DNA from: Rhodospirillaceae bacterium
GTDB lineage: Bacteria > Pseudomonadota > Alphaproteobacteria > Rhodospirillales > Rhodospirillaceae
Reading direction: 5' to 3'
Length of the DNA stretch: 64,000 bases
Assembly: GCA_040219235.1 (NCBI GenBank)
Contig: JAVJSV010000011.1
Location: forward strand, 1,054,001-1,118,000
In this document: positions 34,479 through 43,305 of the stretch, piece by piece
How the letters are laid out: each line of letters opens with the position of its first letter
Numbering within the stretch: the stretch's first letter is position 1
Translations under genes and position numbers: made by a program
Notes under the pieces: model-generated
Database searches by the model: none
What the model saw: only the letters and a program-made list of their open reading frames with translations
Told to the model about the DNA's origin: nothing

Positions 34479-35630
34479 CTAACAGCAATCCGTCGAAGGG
34501 TCGCAACAGGAAGCGTCGTTGACGCGCGTTTCTGGTGTCACACCCGCTTTGGTTTCTGATGGTGCTCTAACTGCATCTCGTGAACAATCGAAGGGTACCT
34601 GATCGGTCACTTCGACTTGAGCGGGGATGGCATGGAAATGCGATAGATAGGGCTCAGATGTCAAAATTTTGTATGTTTTCTCACATACGGCCATCGGTTT
34701 TCCGCGGATGTAGGCGTGCCCGTCGTCATCCGCAACGCTGGAGAAGGGGCCCTTATACATAACGGCCTGATTCTTCTCCCAGCAGGGCCCTTCTTTACCT
34801 TTCCAGGCCAGCACAGTCACAGAGCGGTACTCAATACCTTCAACCACTTGCCATGGTTCGGCGTCTCGTTTGTCTATGGTTATGCCGTAAAACCCGACGT
34901 CCTCAAGCAAGGCGATAAATTCATGTTCCTGAAGTGCGCCAGAAATGCAGCCACTCCACAACGTGTCATCTTTTTTGAGATGAACTGGTGACAGTTCGTC
35001 AGACACGATATCTGATATGGCAATGCGCCCTCCCTTTTTAAGAACCCGGAACATTTCTTTAAAGAGAGCCGGTTTATCGGTGTCAGCCACTAAGTTCAAA
35101 ACACAGTTGGAGACAATGACGTCTATAGAGTTGTCGTCAACAAGGGGGGCCTCACGCTTTTGCCGGCTGCGCGCCTCATCAAAATCAGCCAATTGCTCCG
35201 CATTGGAAATTGGCGTCGAGGCAAGAATAGCGTCTAAGGCCGTAACATCCGTTGCGAGATCTTCAATGTGCCCACGTCTAAACTCGACATTCCCAAACCC
35301 AATGTGCTCAGCCACGATGGGGGCGTTCCGGCGAGCGACATCAAGCATTTCATCTGTCATATCAATGCCAATAACTTGGCCGTTCTTGCCTACAACCTGT
35401 GATGCGATAAAACAAATTTTTCCTGTGCCTGATCCAAGGTCCAACACCGTCTCACCTTCACGAATATACTGAGAAGGATCACCACAGCCATAATCACGTT
35501 CAATGACTTCGGCTGGAATGACTTTCAAATACTTTGGGTCGTATTCCACAGGACAACAGAGGGCTTCCTCACGTTCTTGAGCGCCTGCTCCGTAGCGCGC
35601 TTTGACGACGTCTTGAACCATATCTTGCAT
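34479..35630 (-). CDS. arsM: arsenite S-adenosylmethionine methyltransferase (ArsM-like)
   Basis: The protein has 383 residues. ArsM methylates As(III) using conserved cysteines. These are visible: C49 in ERDYGCGDPSQY, C176 in VSNCVLNLV, and C228 in LWSGCISGALQ, equivalent to the three arsenic-binding cysteines of characterised ArsM enzymes. The SAM motif is TVLDLGSGTGKICFIASQVV. An N-terminal CC (25-26) and a cysteine-rich tail CCDPSTDCC (375-383) are also present. Similar enzymes occur in arsenosugar gene sets, but no radical-SAM partner is in the window. No arsR is adjacent. Confidence 0.85.
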   Translation of the reverse strand: MQDMVQDVVKARYGAGAQEREEALCCPVEYDPKYLKVIPAEVIERDYGCGDPSQYIREGETVLDLGSGTGKICFIASQVVGKNGQVIGIDMTDEMLDVARRNAPIVAEHIGFGNVEFRRGHIEDLATDVTALDAILASTPISNAEQLADFDEARSRQKREAPLVDDNSIDVIVSNCVLNLVADTDKPALFKEMFRVLKKGGRIAISDIVSDELSPVHLKKDDTLWSGCISGALQEHEFIALLEDVGFYGITIDKRDAEPWQVVEGIEYRSVTVLAWKGKEGPCWEKNQAVMYKGPFSSVADDDGHAYIRGKPMAVCEKTYKILTSEPYLSHFHAIPAQVEVTDQVPFDCSRDAVRAPSETKAGVTPETRVNDASCCDPSTDCC

Positions 35631-35666
35631 TAAGGTTTACCTTTGTAATCTTGGGGGCTTTAAACC

Positions 35667-35683
35667 CATATTTTAACCATATG
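35667..35683. promoter_or_regulatory. inverted repeat upstream of arsM
   Basis: CATAT-TTTAACC-ATATG is a perfect 5-base inverted repeat, 37 bases upstream of the arsM start and in the divergent gap with the DctP-like gene. It could be an operator, but the arms are AT-rich and short. Confidence 0.25.
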
Positions 35684-35760
35684 TAATCAACATAGTGCCC
35701 GAGTAATAAACCTGCACCAAGACTCTACCGTTTCACGACTCTGTGTGGTTTGCTGGGGTT

Positions 35761-36807
35761 ATGATTACATTCTACACACGAATTATTGGGTACGCACCGG
35801 TAGCATTGGTTTTGATGCTGTCTGCCGCAGGAGGGCTCGTCTCGAGCCAAGCCTGCGCTGACCCTCCGAAAATTGCCGGTTTCGCGGCTCCAGGAACGGC
35901 AGGAGAGGTGTACTGGCAGCAGTACAAAGATGCTGTGCGCACGTTAAGTGGGGGGAGGCTGGATGTCACGCTGATGGTATTAGGCGAGGCTGGCCCAGAA
36001 GAAACTCAATTTGCAGGTCTACGCCGTAATAGGCTCCAGGTCGGTGGCATATCAACGGGGACACTCGGTTTGGCCGTCCCAGAACTTGCCGTGCTCAGGG
36101 CTCCATTTCTATTCGACTCTCTAGAAGAAGCGTCATTTGTACTCGACCGTTATTTGCTTGAGTTCTTGGTGGCCAAATTTAGGGATAAGGATTTGGTTCT
36201 GTTGTCATGGATGATGGATGGGTGGATGGATATCTACGCAACATTTCCTATTCATATGCCAGAAGATGTGGCGAGGCGAAAACTCCGGATTTCTGCTGAT
36301 GACTCAGCATTAATGTTTTTTCGGTCATTAAAGGCTGATGTAATTCAGATTCCACTTAGTGATGTCATCCCATCCATGCAGACCGGCTTGGTTGAAGGCG
36401 GGGAGCAGAGCACACAAATTTTTGCATTGGCGGGATTAGAAAGCCGCTCACCTTATTTATCTTTAACGCATCACGCGTATTCAACAGCAGGCGTTGTCGC
36501 CAATAAATCTTGGTGGGATAGCCTCCCGAGGGAAGACCAACTTGTTTATCGAGATGCCGTGCCAAACGCTGTTTGGTATCGTTCATTCGTGCTCGAAAAA
36601 AATGAGTCGTATCTGGCGGCCGCGCGCAGTCGTGGATTAACGGTGATCGAACCAAAGCAAAATGAACGGGCCGAATGGCAAAAAAGAGGGTTGTCTATTC
36701 ATCGCACTCTTATAGAAAAAATTGGTGGTGATGCCGCTGCGCTTTACGAAGAGGTCATGGCCGCCAAAGCTGTGTTCGCGGCGGAGCAAAACGAACTGGG
36801 CGACTAG
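35761..36807 (+). CDS. TRAP transporter solute-binding protein (DctP-like)
   Basis: The ATG at 35761, preceded by GGGG, gives 348 residues with a signal peptide ending near SSQACA. The mature protein has the DctP fold: TAGEVYWQQYKDAVRTLSGG, then PELAVLRAPFLFDSLEEASF, a central strand MPEDVARRKLRIS and VIPSMQTGLVEGGEQST. These proteins bind organic acids for TRAP-type uptake. No DctQ/DctM membrane subunits flank it, so it is an orphan here. A GTG at 35743 is an alternative start. It diverges from arsM. Confidence 0.85.
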   Translation: MITFYTRIIGYAPVALVLMLSAAGGLVSSQACADPPKIAGFAAPGTAGEVYWQQYKDAVRTLSGGRLDVTLMVLGEAGPEETQFAGLRRNRLQVGGISTGTLGLAVPELAVLRAPFLFDSLEEASFVLDRYLLEFLVAKFRDKDLVLLSWMMDGWMDIYATFPIHMPEDVARRKLRISADDSALMFFRSLKADVIQIPLSDVIPSMQTGLVEGGEQSTQIFALAGLESRSPYLSLTHHAYSTAGVVANKSWWDSLPREDQLVYRDAVPNAVWYRSFVLEKNESYLAAARSRGLTVIEPKQNERAEWQKRGLSIHRTLIEKIGGDAAALYEEVMAAKAVFAAEQNELGD

Positions 36808-36829
36808 CAGGCACGACGAGTGAACTCAG

Positions 36830-37408
36830 TTAAAATAAGGCGAGGCGACCGACCGCAATGTCAGCCTTGAAGTCACGCATCCACCCCAAAATGCCCAGAC
36901 GCAAAAGCCCGTTTAAGTTAAGACCCTTGTCTATGGCATGAGGTTCAAAGGCCGACCAGGGCAGCTTCACAGTCGTCCATTTTGGCGGAGCGCTAAAAGT
37001 TGAACGATATGACTGTTCATACCATCTGATGTCTGTGGTGCGTAGATGACAATTGTACTCTTCATCATTGCCATAAACATCCAGTTCAATGCCGGAATAC
37101 GGATTTCCGTCGAAAGGCTTACGCCGTTCTCCCATGTCGATGGCCAACTGAATAAAGCCGCCTCCCTTGGTATTCACTGTGCCGGTCAAGCGGATGCAGG
37201 GTCGACCGTCAATCTCATCCAGGCGCGACGTTGCTGTGCTGCGCCCACCCATCACTTGATCGGTAAAGCCCATCCATTGATTGCCAGTGAGAGCTACCCC
37301 GGTTCCACTAGAGAAATCATCTATCAGTAGTGTTTGATTTGCGTTCACAGCACTTGAGGGTAAAGCAATAAGGGCAAGTGATCCCGTAAAAAATGTACGC
37401 CTAAACAT
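36830..37408 (-). CDS. CIA30 family protein
   Basis: The product has 192 residues with a probable N-terminal signal (FFTGSLALIALPSSAVNA). The rest has the CIA30 jelly-roll pattern: LIDDFSSG near the start, NQWMGFTDQVMGGRSTATSR, GGFIQLAIDMG, GIELDVYGNDEEYNCHLRT and KLPWSAFEPH. The mitochondrial relative helps assemble complex I; bacterial secreted members have no fixed role. It is convergent with the DctP-like gene. Confidence 0.82.
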   Translation of the reverse strand: MFRRTFFTGSLALIALPSSAVNANQTLLIDDFSSGTGVALTGNQWMGFTDQVMGGRSTATSRLDEIDGRPCIRLTGTVNTKGGGFIQLAIDMGERRKPFDGNPYSGIELDVYGNDEEYNCHLRTTDIRWYEQSYRSTFSAPPKWTTVKLPWSAFEPHAIDKGLNLNGLLRLGILGWMRDFKADIAVGRLALF

Positions 37409-37526
37409 TGCTAAACTCCGTCAGAGGACCTTATCCATTCTACGAGGAATAGCCTTTGTTAGATCGACAGCTGACTAGGTGGACCGGCAATTTTTATGCA
37501 TACTGACCCAAACAGGGGACGAAGAT

Positions 37527-38891
37527 ATGGTCGATATTTCTAGAACAGATGTAAAGTTGCCACTCGTTGTGGCGATAGGATGGGGTATCGGCACATTCGT
37601 GCCCTCAATCATGTTCAATATCACGAACGTGTTTCTGATGCGGTTTATGACTGATGTGCTTGGTATTGCTGCTGTGACCGCAGGGGCAATCTTCGCAGTT
37701 TCCAAGATTTATGACGCCATGACCGACCCTCTTATGGGAACGATCAGTGACCGGACGCGGACACGATGGGGGCGCCACCGGCCTTATTTAATTTTTGGTG
37801 GAATTGTTTGCGGTGCGTCGCTTATCGCCATATTTGGCCCGCCGGCCGGTGTGGTTGGTTCAACAGCAGCTTGGTACATGCTCGGGGCGCTGGTGTTGTA
37901 TTCAACGGGCTACACGATATTTAACGTTCCTTACTTGGCCATGCCGGCTGAGATGACACAGAACTATCACGAGCGGTCTTTTCTCATGTCGTGGCGCGTG
38001 GTGGCTATCAACTGTGCTCAAATTATCGGATTGATTCTCTCGCCCGTGATTCTTGTCGCAGCCGGTGGCGGACGAGAGGGGTACGCTGTTGTTGGCTGGG
38101 TGATGGCATCTGTTGTGGTCGTTGCGGGCATTCTCAGCTTCCGCATGACAGCAAAGGCTCATTTTCATGATGTCCCATCGGGTCTAGCACCGAAGTTTTT
38201 TGATCAATTACGAACCGTTGCTGACAACAAACCCTTTTTGCAGCTTCTAGGCATCAAATTTTTCATGTTGTTAGCTAACTCATTCTCATTTGGAGGCTTC
38301 GCCTACTTCGTGCAGCGAGTCATTCAACAACCTGATACTGTTTTGTCTTATATGTTCATGACGTCCACGGCCACGGGCCTTCTTGCCATTCCAATCTGGT
38401 TGAAAGTTTCGAGAAAAATTGGAAAACCACGGACGTTAATGATTGCCTGTTCCATCTTGGCTTTGTCTGGCTTCTCTTGGTTGCTCGCTACGGCGGATGA
38501 ATCTTTATTCCTTATATTGCTGCGCCCCTTTGGGACCGGTGTTGCGGCTGCCGGTATGCTGATTGTTGGGCAGTCTATGTTGCCGGATACCATTGAGTAC
38601 GATCGTCGTCGGACCGGACTGGAGCGGGCGGGCGTTTTTGCTGGCATATACACCACGGCTGAAAAGATGGCCTATGCTCTAGGGCCAGCATTGACGGGCG
38701 TGCTCTTGGGGGGCATGGGGTATGTCTCTGGGACGGCGGGGGCTGCTATTGAGCAACCTGCAAGCGCCATCACAGCAATATATTTAACTATTGGTGTGGC
38801 ACCGGGAGTATGTCTTATGGCGGCTGTTGGCCTTCTGTTTTTCTATGACCTTGATGAAGAAAAATTGAAAGCAACAGCGCAAGCTGCTTAG
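37527..38891 (+). CDS. GPH-family sugar:cation symporter-like MFS protein
   Basis: From the ATG at 37527 (AGGGG 8 bases upstream) the protein has 454 residues and about twelve membrane helices. The GPH-family signature is clear: DAMTDPLMGTISDRTRTRWG then RHRPYLIFGG. FNVPYLAMPAEMT in the first half and a second-half DTIEYDRRRTGLERAGVFAG also fit. Family members take up glycosides or related solutes with Na+ or H+; substrate unknown. Its end faces icd across a bidirectional terminator. Confidence 0.88.
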   Translation: MVDISRTDVKLPLVVAIGWGIGTFVPSIMFNITNVFLMRFMTDVLGIAAVTAGAIFAVSKIYDAMTDPLMGTISDRTRTRWGRHRPYLIFGGIVCGASLIAIFGPPAGVVGSTAAWYMLGALVLYSTGYTIFNVPYLAMPAEMTQNYHERSFLMSWRVVAINCAQIIGLILSPVILVAAGGGREGYAVVGWVMASVVVVAGILSFRMTAKAHFHDVPSGLAPKFFDQLRTVADNKPFLQLLGIKFFMLLANSFSFGGFAYFVQRVIQQPDTVLSYMFMTSTATGLLAIPIWLKVSRKIGKPRTLMIACSILALSGFSWLLATADESLFLILLRPFGTGVAAAGMLIVGQSMLPDTIEYDRRRTGLERAGVFAGIYTTAEKMAYALGPALTGVLLGGMGYVSGTAGAAIEQPASAITAIYLTIGVAPGVCLMAAVGLLFFYDLDEEKLKATAQAA

Positions 38892-38912
38892 TTTTAACGA
38901 TTCTTGCAAAGA

Positions 38913-38946
38913 AAAACGGCATCGCCAGTATTGGCGATGCCGTTTT
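38913..38946. terminator. bidirectional terminator, GPH symporter and icd
   Basis: AAAACGGCATCGCCA (38913-38927) and TGGCGATGCCGTTTT (38932-38946) form a perfect 15-base stem around GTAT. A-run and T-run ends make it work in both directions, and it lies between convergent genes. Confidence 0.92.
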
Positions 38947-38966
38947 CGCGTTGCCTTATAAAAGCA

Positions 38967-40181
38967 TTAGCTCATTTCAGCTTGGAGCATTTCATCAAGC
39001 TTTTCCAAGAACTGGTTGGTTGTCATCCACGCCTGATCTGGACCGATAAGAATCGCCAAGTCTTTTGTCATGAAACCTTTCTCAACTGCGTCTACACAAA
39101 CCTTTTCCAGGGTCTCTGCAAATTTGACAACATCAGGTGTTTCGTCAAATTTACCGCGATACTTCAGACCCTGCGTCCACGCGAAGATAGAGGCGATTGG
39201 GTTTGTGGAGGTTTCTTTGCCTTGTTGGTGCAAGCGATAGTGACGAGTCACTGTGCCATGCGCAGCCTCGGCTTCTACAGTTTTGCCGTCTGGGGTCATC
39301 AATACTGATGTCATCAAGCCAAGTGAGCCAAAGCCTTGGGCCACAGTGTCTGATTGAACATCACCGTCATAGTTTTTACACGCCCAAACGTATCCGCCTG
39401 ACCATTTCATGGCGCAGGCCACCATGTCATCAATCAGACGGTGCTCGTAGGTAATGCCTTTGGCATCAAACTTTTCTTTGAATTCTTTTTCGAAGACTTC
39501 CTGAAACAGGTCTTTGAAGCGACCGTCATAAGCTTTCATAATCGTATTCTTGGTCGACAAGTACACTGGATAGTTCCGCAGTAAGCCATAGTTCATGCAG
39601 GCACGTGCGAATCCTCGGATGGACTCATCAAGGTTGTACATTCCCATTGCCACGCCGGCTTCTTCGAACTTGTATACTAGGTACTCAACTGGCTCACTGC
39701 CGTCTTCTGGCTTGAAGGTCATGGTTAAGGTTCCTGCACCAGGTACCTTGAAGTCTGTCGCTCTGTATTGGTCTCCAAATGCGTGGCGACCGATGACAAT
39801 GGGGTCGGTCCAACCCGGAACATACCGCGGGACGTTCGAACAAATAATGGGTTCTCTGAAAACGGTACCACCGAGGATGTTGCGGATGGTGCCGTTTGGC
39901 GAACGCCACATTTTTTTGAGTTTGAACTCTTCAACGCGCTCTTCGTCGGGAGTGATGGTTGCGCATTTTACGCCCACACCATGCTGTTTGATCGCGTTGG
40001 CGGCATCAATTGTGATTTGGTCATCCGTGGCGTCACGGGCCTCAACGCCGAGATCAAAGTATTTGAGATCTACGTCGAGGTAAGGGAGAATCAATTTGCT
40101 CTTAATAAACTCCCAAATGATCCGGGTCATCTCATCGCCGTCCAACTCGACGATTGGATTCTTAACTTTAATTTTGTTCAC
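38967..40181 (-). CDS. icd: NADP-dependent isocitrate dehydrogenase
   Basis: The 404-residue enzyme converts isocitrate to 2-oxoglutarate in the TCA cycle. It is the eukaryote-like dimeric type: [20 protein letters not shown] at the N-terminus, [20 protein letters not shown] for substrate binding, the metal aspartate region [20 protein letters not shown] followed by YDGDVQSD, and [20 protein letters not shown]. It is full length. The gene stands alone, ending at the terminator at 38913-38946. Confidence 0.98.
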   Translation of the reverse strand: MNKIKVKNPIVELDGDEMTRIIWEFIKSKLILPYLDVDLKYFDLGVEARDATDDQITIDAANAIKQHGVGVKCATITPDEERVEEFKLKKMWRSPNGTIRNILGGTVFREPIICSNVPRYVPGWTDPIVIGRHAFGDQYRATDFKVPGAGTLTMTFKPEDGSEPVEYLVYKFEEAGVAMGMYNLDESIRGFARACMNYGLLRNYPVYLSTKNTIMKAYDGRFKDLFQEVFEKEFKEKFDAKGITYEHRLIDDMVACAMKWSGGYVWACKNYDGDVQSDTVAQGFGSLGLMTSVLMTPDGKTVEAEAAHGTVTRHYRLHQQGKETSTNPIASIFAWTQGLKYRGKFDETPDVVKFAETLEKVCVDAVEKGFMTKDLAILIGPDQAWMTTNQFLEKLDEMLQAEMS

Positions 40182-40291
40182 TGACTGCTCCCTTAATGGC
40201 GGACTTTTTCCGCTTGGTCTTTTGGGCTATCGCCCGAATTCAAGTGCCGGGAAACTAGGGCAACCGGGCGTTTGGGCGCAACCCCAACAGT

Positions 40292-40909
40292 TCAGGTTTT
40301 GGTCAAATCTGGATGCCCAGGGCCTGAAATTTGCTTGAGGTTAGCCAATTCCCGTCTAACGGTAGGTATAATATCAGCCACAGAATGGACGACGGTATAA
40401 AGTTCCTGCATTGGGCCGTAGCCAAACCCACTGGATTCTATGGTGTTTCCGAGCGTAACGAAGTGATCCCAATACCCATTCCAATTGGCCAAAATGACGG
40501 GTTTGTTGTGCACGGATAATTGCCGCCAGGTCACGATTTCCAGAAATTCTTCAAGAGTGCCAACACCGCCCGGTAACACACAGAACGCATCTGAGTGTTC
40601 AAACATTGTCCGCTTGCGAGTGTGCATATCTGGCACAACAATCATGTTAGCAAATGGATTTGTGCCTTCCTGGCTGGTCAGAAAGTTAGGAATAACGCCA
40701 ATTACCTGACCTTCATTTTGTATCATGGCGTTTGAGATGGCTCCCATCATGCCGCTGGCCCCACCGCCATAAACCAACCGGACCTGATCACGTGCCATAG
40801 TTTCGCCAAGTTCAGCGGCGAACTTTACATAATTAGGGTCAATACCAGTTCTTGAGCCGCAAAAAACGCAAAGGCTAAAAACCATATTTTTGTTGGGGTC
40901 TAGGCTCAT
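40292..40909 (-). CDS. LOG family protein (cytokinin-nucleotide phosphoribohydrolase type)
   Basis: The 205-residue protein has a Rossmann-like fold with LCVFCGSRTG at the start, RLVYGGGASGMMGAISNA, and the family signature LPGGVGTLEEFLEIVTW. LOG proteins cleave nucleoside monophosphates to base and ribose-5-phosphate; plant members activate cytokinins, bacterial ones may do nucleotide salvage. It is upstream of icd on the same strand with a 110-base gap and is probably separately transcribed. Confidence 0.9.
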   Translation of the reverse strand: MSLDPNKNMVFSLCVFCGSRTGIDPNYVKFAAELGETMARDQVRLVYGGGASGMMGAISNAMIQNEGQVIGVIPNFLTSQEGTNPFANMIVVPDMHTRKRTMFEHSDAFCVLPGGVGTLEEFLEIVTWRQLSVHNKPVILANWNGYWDHFVTLGNTIESSGFGYGPMQELYTVVHSVADIIPTVRRELANLKQISGPGHPDLTKT

Positions 40910-41037
40910 GGGGCGCTTTGGGTTCGGGTTGCCAGGTATATAGGAACTATGTACTGCTTATGTCAGCGCATAATCTACTGCGAAGTTAATGTGGTTGAGC
41001 GCCGGAGTAGGAAATAGGGTCAAACCGGAGAATTAGA

Positions 41038-41478
41038 ATGAAGTTAAAACATCTTGCTGTTGCGATGGTTGCAGCTGCTTTTTCGTTCGGACTGTCGTCC
41101 GCACAGGCTGCTGATAAGGATTTTATCGATTACCGGCAGAATCTGATGAAATCGTTGGGTGCCCACGCTGCGGCCCTCGGTGCCATTGCTCAGAATAAAG
41201 TGCCGTTCTCTGATAACCTTGCTTATCACGCAGACGGCATTGCCGCCGCAGCGGACGCCGCAGAACTGGCTTTTTCTGAAAATCTGCCAGGTGGCACCGC
41301 AGCTGCAAACATTTGGGAAAACAAAGAAGATTTTAACCAGCGGTTTGCAGCCCTTGCTGACTCAGCACGCAAAGTCGCCGCCGCAGCACGCAGTGGTGGA
41401 ATGGCAGAAGCAGGACCGATGATGAGCGGCTTGTTCACCTGTAAGTCTTGTCACGACATCTATCGCACCGAGAAATAA
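41038..41478 (+). CDS. cytochrome c' (class II c-type cytochrome)
   Basis: The 146-residue protein has a signal peptide (LAVAMVAAAFSFGLSSAQA) and a four-helix-bundle pattern, with the haem motif C135-K-S-C-H139 at the extreme C-terminus as in class II cytochromes. Helix A begins DFIDYRQNLMKSLGAHAAAL. Such periplasmic proteins bind NO or carry electrons. It faces a b561-type cytochrome gene, a frequent partner, across a shared terminator. Confidence 0.92.
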   Translation: MKLKHLAVAMVAAAFSFGLSSAQAADKDFIDYRQNLMKSLGAHAAALGAIAQNKVPFSDNLAYHADGIAAAADAAELAFSENLPGGTAAANIWENKEDFNQRFAALADSARKVAAAARSGGMAEAGPMMSGLFTCKSCHDIYRTEK

Positions 41479-41505
41479 GCCACTTATTCAAGAGCCTTCA
41501 GAAGC

Positions 41506-41540
41506 AGCCGCCGGTCTATACAGACCGGCGGCTTTTCTTT
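41506..41540. terminator. terminator between cytochrome c' and cytochrome b genes
   Basis: AGCCGCCGGTCT (41506-41517) and AGACCGGCGGCT (41522-41533) form a perfect 12-base stem around ATAC, followed by TTTTCTTT on the plus strand. It clearly serves the cytochrome c' gene and may also act for the convergent gene. Confidence 0.88.
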
Positions 41541-41553
41541 GCGTACAGCACGC

Positions 41554-42300
41554 CTAAAGTGATTCTGCAGAACTGACCAGAAAGACGATCACACCAGCGG
41601 CTAAGGCGATCACGATCCCCAACCAAAGAGGCGCAAATTTGACGTCCGGGTCTTGAACCCCGTCAGGCAGCTTCCGCCGCCCTGTTATCATTGCCCAGAT
41701 CAAGTCCTGTTTCTTTACGAGCCAGTAAAACAAATTGGCTGCGATGTGTAATACGATCAAAATCAGCACCGCATACTCCCACCACAGTTTATGGATGCTG
41801 GTGATTTCTTTGCTTGTCTCTTCACTGACCAAGAATGCCAGCGGTCCACTGGTGGCGAAGAAGGACTCATCCTTTGCGAACAATCCGGTGCTGGCCTGTA
41901 CCATCAATGCCAGCAGTATAATCATGACGACGGCGCCGCCAGCGGGGTTATGGCCGGCGAAAAATTTTACTGGCCCGCCAAATACAGATTTAACGTAATT
42001 TATGATCACGGATGGCCCGGCAATGAAGTTTTTGAACAGAGCTGTGGATGATCCGGTAAACCCCCAAATGATCCTGAAGATGACTAATCCCAAGATGGTT
42101 AAGCCGCTCCAAATGTGAAGGTTCATATTTGAAACAAAACGGTCGGTCCCAGGCATGGTGAAATCGAACCCGCCAATCTCGCCGGTGAGGTAGCTCATCA
42201 GAATCGCTACTACGAGCAACCAGTGGAACAATCGCACCCAAATATCCCAGACCTTTGCGGTCCATTTCTGGCCATTTCTATGGTGTCCCGTGTCAGACAT
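41554..42300 (-). CDS. b561-type cytochrome b
   Basis: From the ATG at 42300 (GAGGGGAG upstream) the protein has 248 residues, starting MSDTGHHRNGQKWTAKVWDI. Four to five hydrophobic helices are visible. Probable haem-ligand histidines lie in VRLFHWLLVVAILMSYL, NLHIWSGLTILGLVIFRIIW, KLWWEYAVLILIVLHIAANL. The C-terminal helix is LWLGIVIALAAGVIVFLVSS. It probably passes quinol electrons to the adjacent cytochrome c'. The frame is open to 42369, but the extension lacks family features. Confidence 0.88.
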   Translation of the reverse strand: MSDTGHHRNGQKWTAKVWDIWVRLFHWLLVVAILMSYLTGEIGGFDFTMPGTDRFVSNMNLHIWSGLTILGLVIFRIIWGFTGSSTALFKNFIAGPSVIINYVKSVFGGPVKFFAGHNPAGGAVVMIILLALMVQASTGLFAKDESFFATSGPLAFLVSEETSKEITSIHKLWWEYAVLILIVLHIAANLFYWLVKKQDLIWAMITGRRKLPDGVQDPDVKFAPLWLGIVIALAAGVIVFLVSSAESL

Positions 42301-42426
42301 TCTTGCTCCCCTCTTTCCCCAAGCTTGACCGCCTTTGAGACGGGCTGCTATTCGCTGTAGCAGCATCATAAAGGACGGTACGACCTAGGGGCAATTCATA
42401 GCCGTATGGTTTGGACTGTATAAATT

Positions 42427-43263
42427 TTGACAGGTTCTCTGCTTCCATACTTCATACCGTTTGGAGTCGCCTTGGCGATAGGAGGCGTTTTACGCCTAGC
42501 CGCGGGTCCAAATTATGGTGCTCGCCTCGCAGGACTTGGCATCCTGTTTGGCTTTGCAGCTGCCTGGAATTGGCTATTGTTGACGCCTTGGGTTCCGCAT
42601 GACCCCTTAAGCCGGGTCATCCATATCGCTATTGGTGGCTTTCTTTTTGGCTTGGTGTTGGATTTTGTGCAGCCTCGACGCTCAATTACGTCAATTTTGG
42701 TCGCTATTTACACTTTTGGCAGTGTTTGGGCCACTATTTCTGGCGCTTTGCTTGGGCCGCCACCAGATGAGGTTGGCGGCTGGCTGAGGCTCGTTATCTA
42801 TCTATTAATGTGGTTTGGCCTGTTTTGGCGGTTTACGGCCCTGCGTCTTGAAGGGCCGTCGGTCTTGATTTTTTCAGTGATGTTGGCTCTGGGACTGGCC
42901 TTGGTGGCCCAAATGTCCGGTGAAGGAGCAATTGCAGCGGCGGCTTACTGTTTGGTTGCTGCCATCGCGGGGCATCTTATTTTGTCTTGGGTTTTGGCCT
43001 TGGCGGTCAGTCAGGCGGTTATTTTGGGCTGCGGCGGTACAGTTCTGGCCCTTGCCATGGCCCTGGCTGATCCATTTGCCGAAGCGTCCATAATCGCTCT
43101 ATTCTGCCTTTTTCTGGTACCTTTTGCCGACGGCACAACCAAGCGCCTACCGCTTGGGCCTGTGGCACTCCGGCCAGCGCTGTATCCTTTGGCTCTAATG
43201 GTCGTGTGTCTGATGCCGGTCTTGCTTTCAGCGGTGATCGCGTTTCTCCTGTCGGGACGCTAA
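42427..43263 (+). CDS. unidentified integral membrane protein
   Basis: The 278-residue product is almost wholly hydrophobic with about nine to ten helices. It begins with a TTG start as called (GSLLPYFIPFGVALAIGGVL). I do not recognise the family. Charged residues are few and lie in short loops (DFVQPRRS, PPPDEVGGW, DGTTKRLP). It lies before the LysM protein gene on the same strand, 42 bases away, so the two may be co-transcribed. Confidence 0.6.
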   Translation: MTGSLLPYFIPFGVALAIGGVLRLAAGPNYGARLAGLGILFGFAAAWNWLLLTPWVPHDPLSRVIHIAIGGFLFGLVLDFVQPRRSITSILVAIYTFGSVWATISGALLGPPPDEVGGWLRLVIYLLMWFGLFWRFTALRLEGPSVLIFSVMLALGLALVAQMSGEGAIAAAAYCLVAAIAGHLILSWVLALAVSQAVILGCGGTVLALAMALADPFAEASIIALFCLFLVPFADGTTKRLPLGPVALRPALYPLALMVVCLMPVLLSAVIAFLLSGR

Positions 43264-43305
43264 GAAAAATCGCTTCACACTTGGGCGATTGCCCCAAGTG
43301 TCCCG

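Noticed and set aside
35017-35472. A 151-codon open frame on the plus strand
   Set aside because: It is antisense to arsM, whose motifs are clear.
39595-40083. A 162-codon open frame on the plus strand
   Set aside because: It is antisense to icd, a well-supported full-length gene, and has no recognisable domain.
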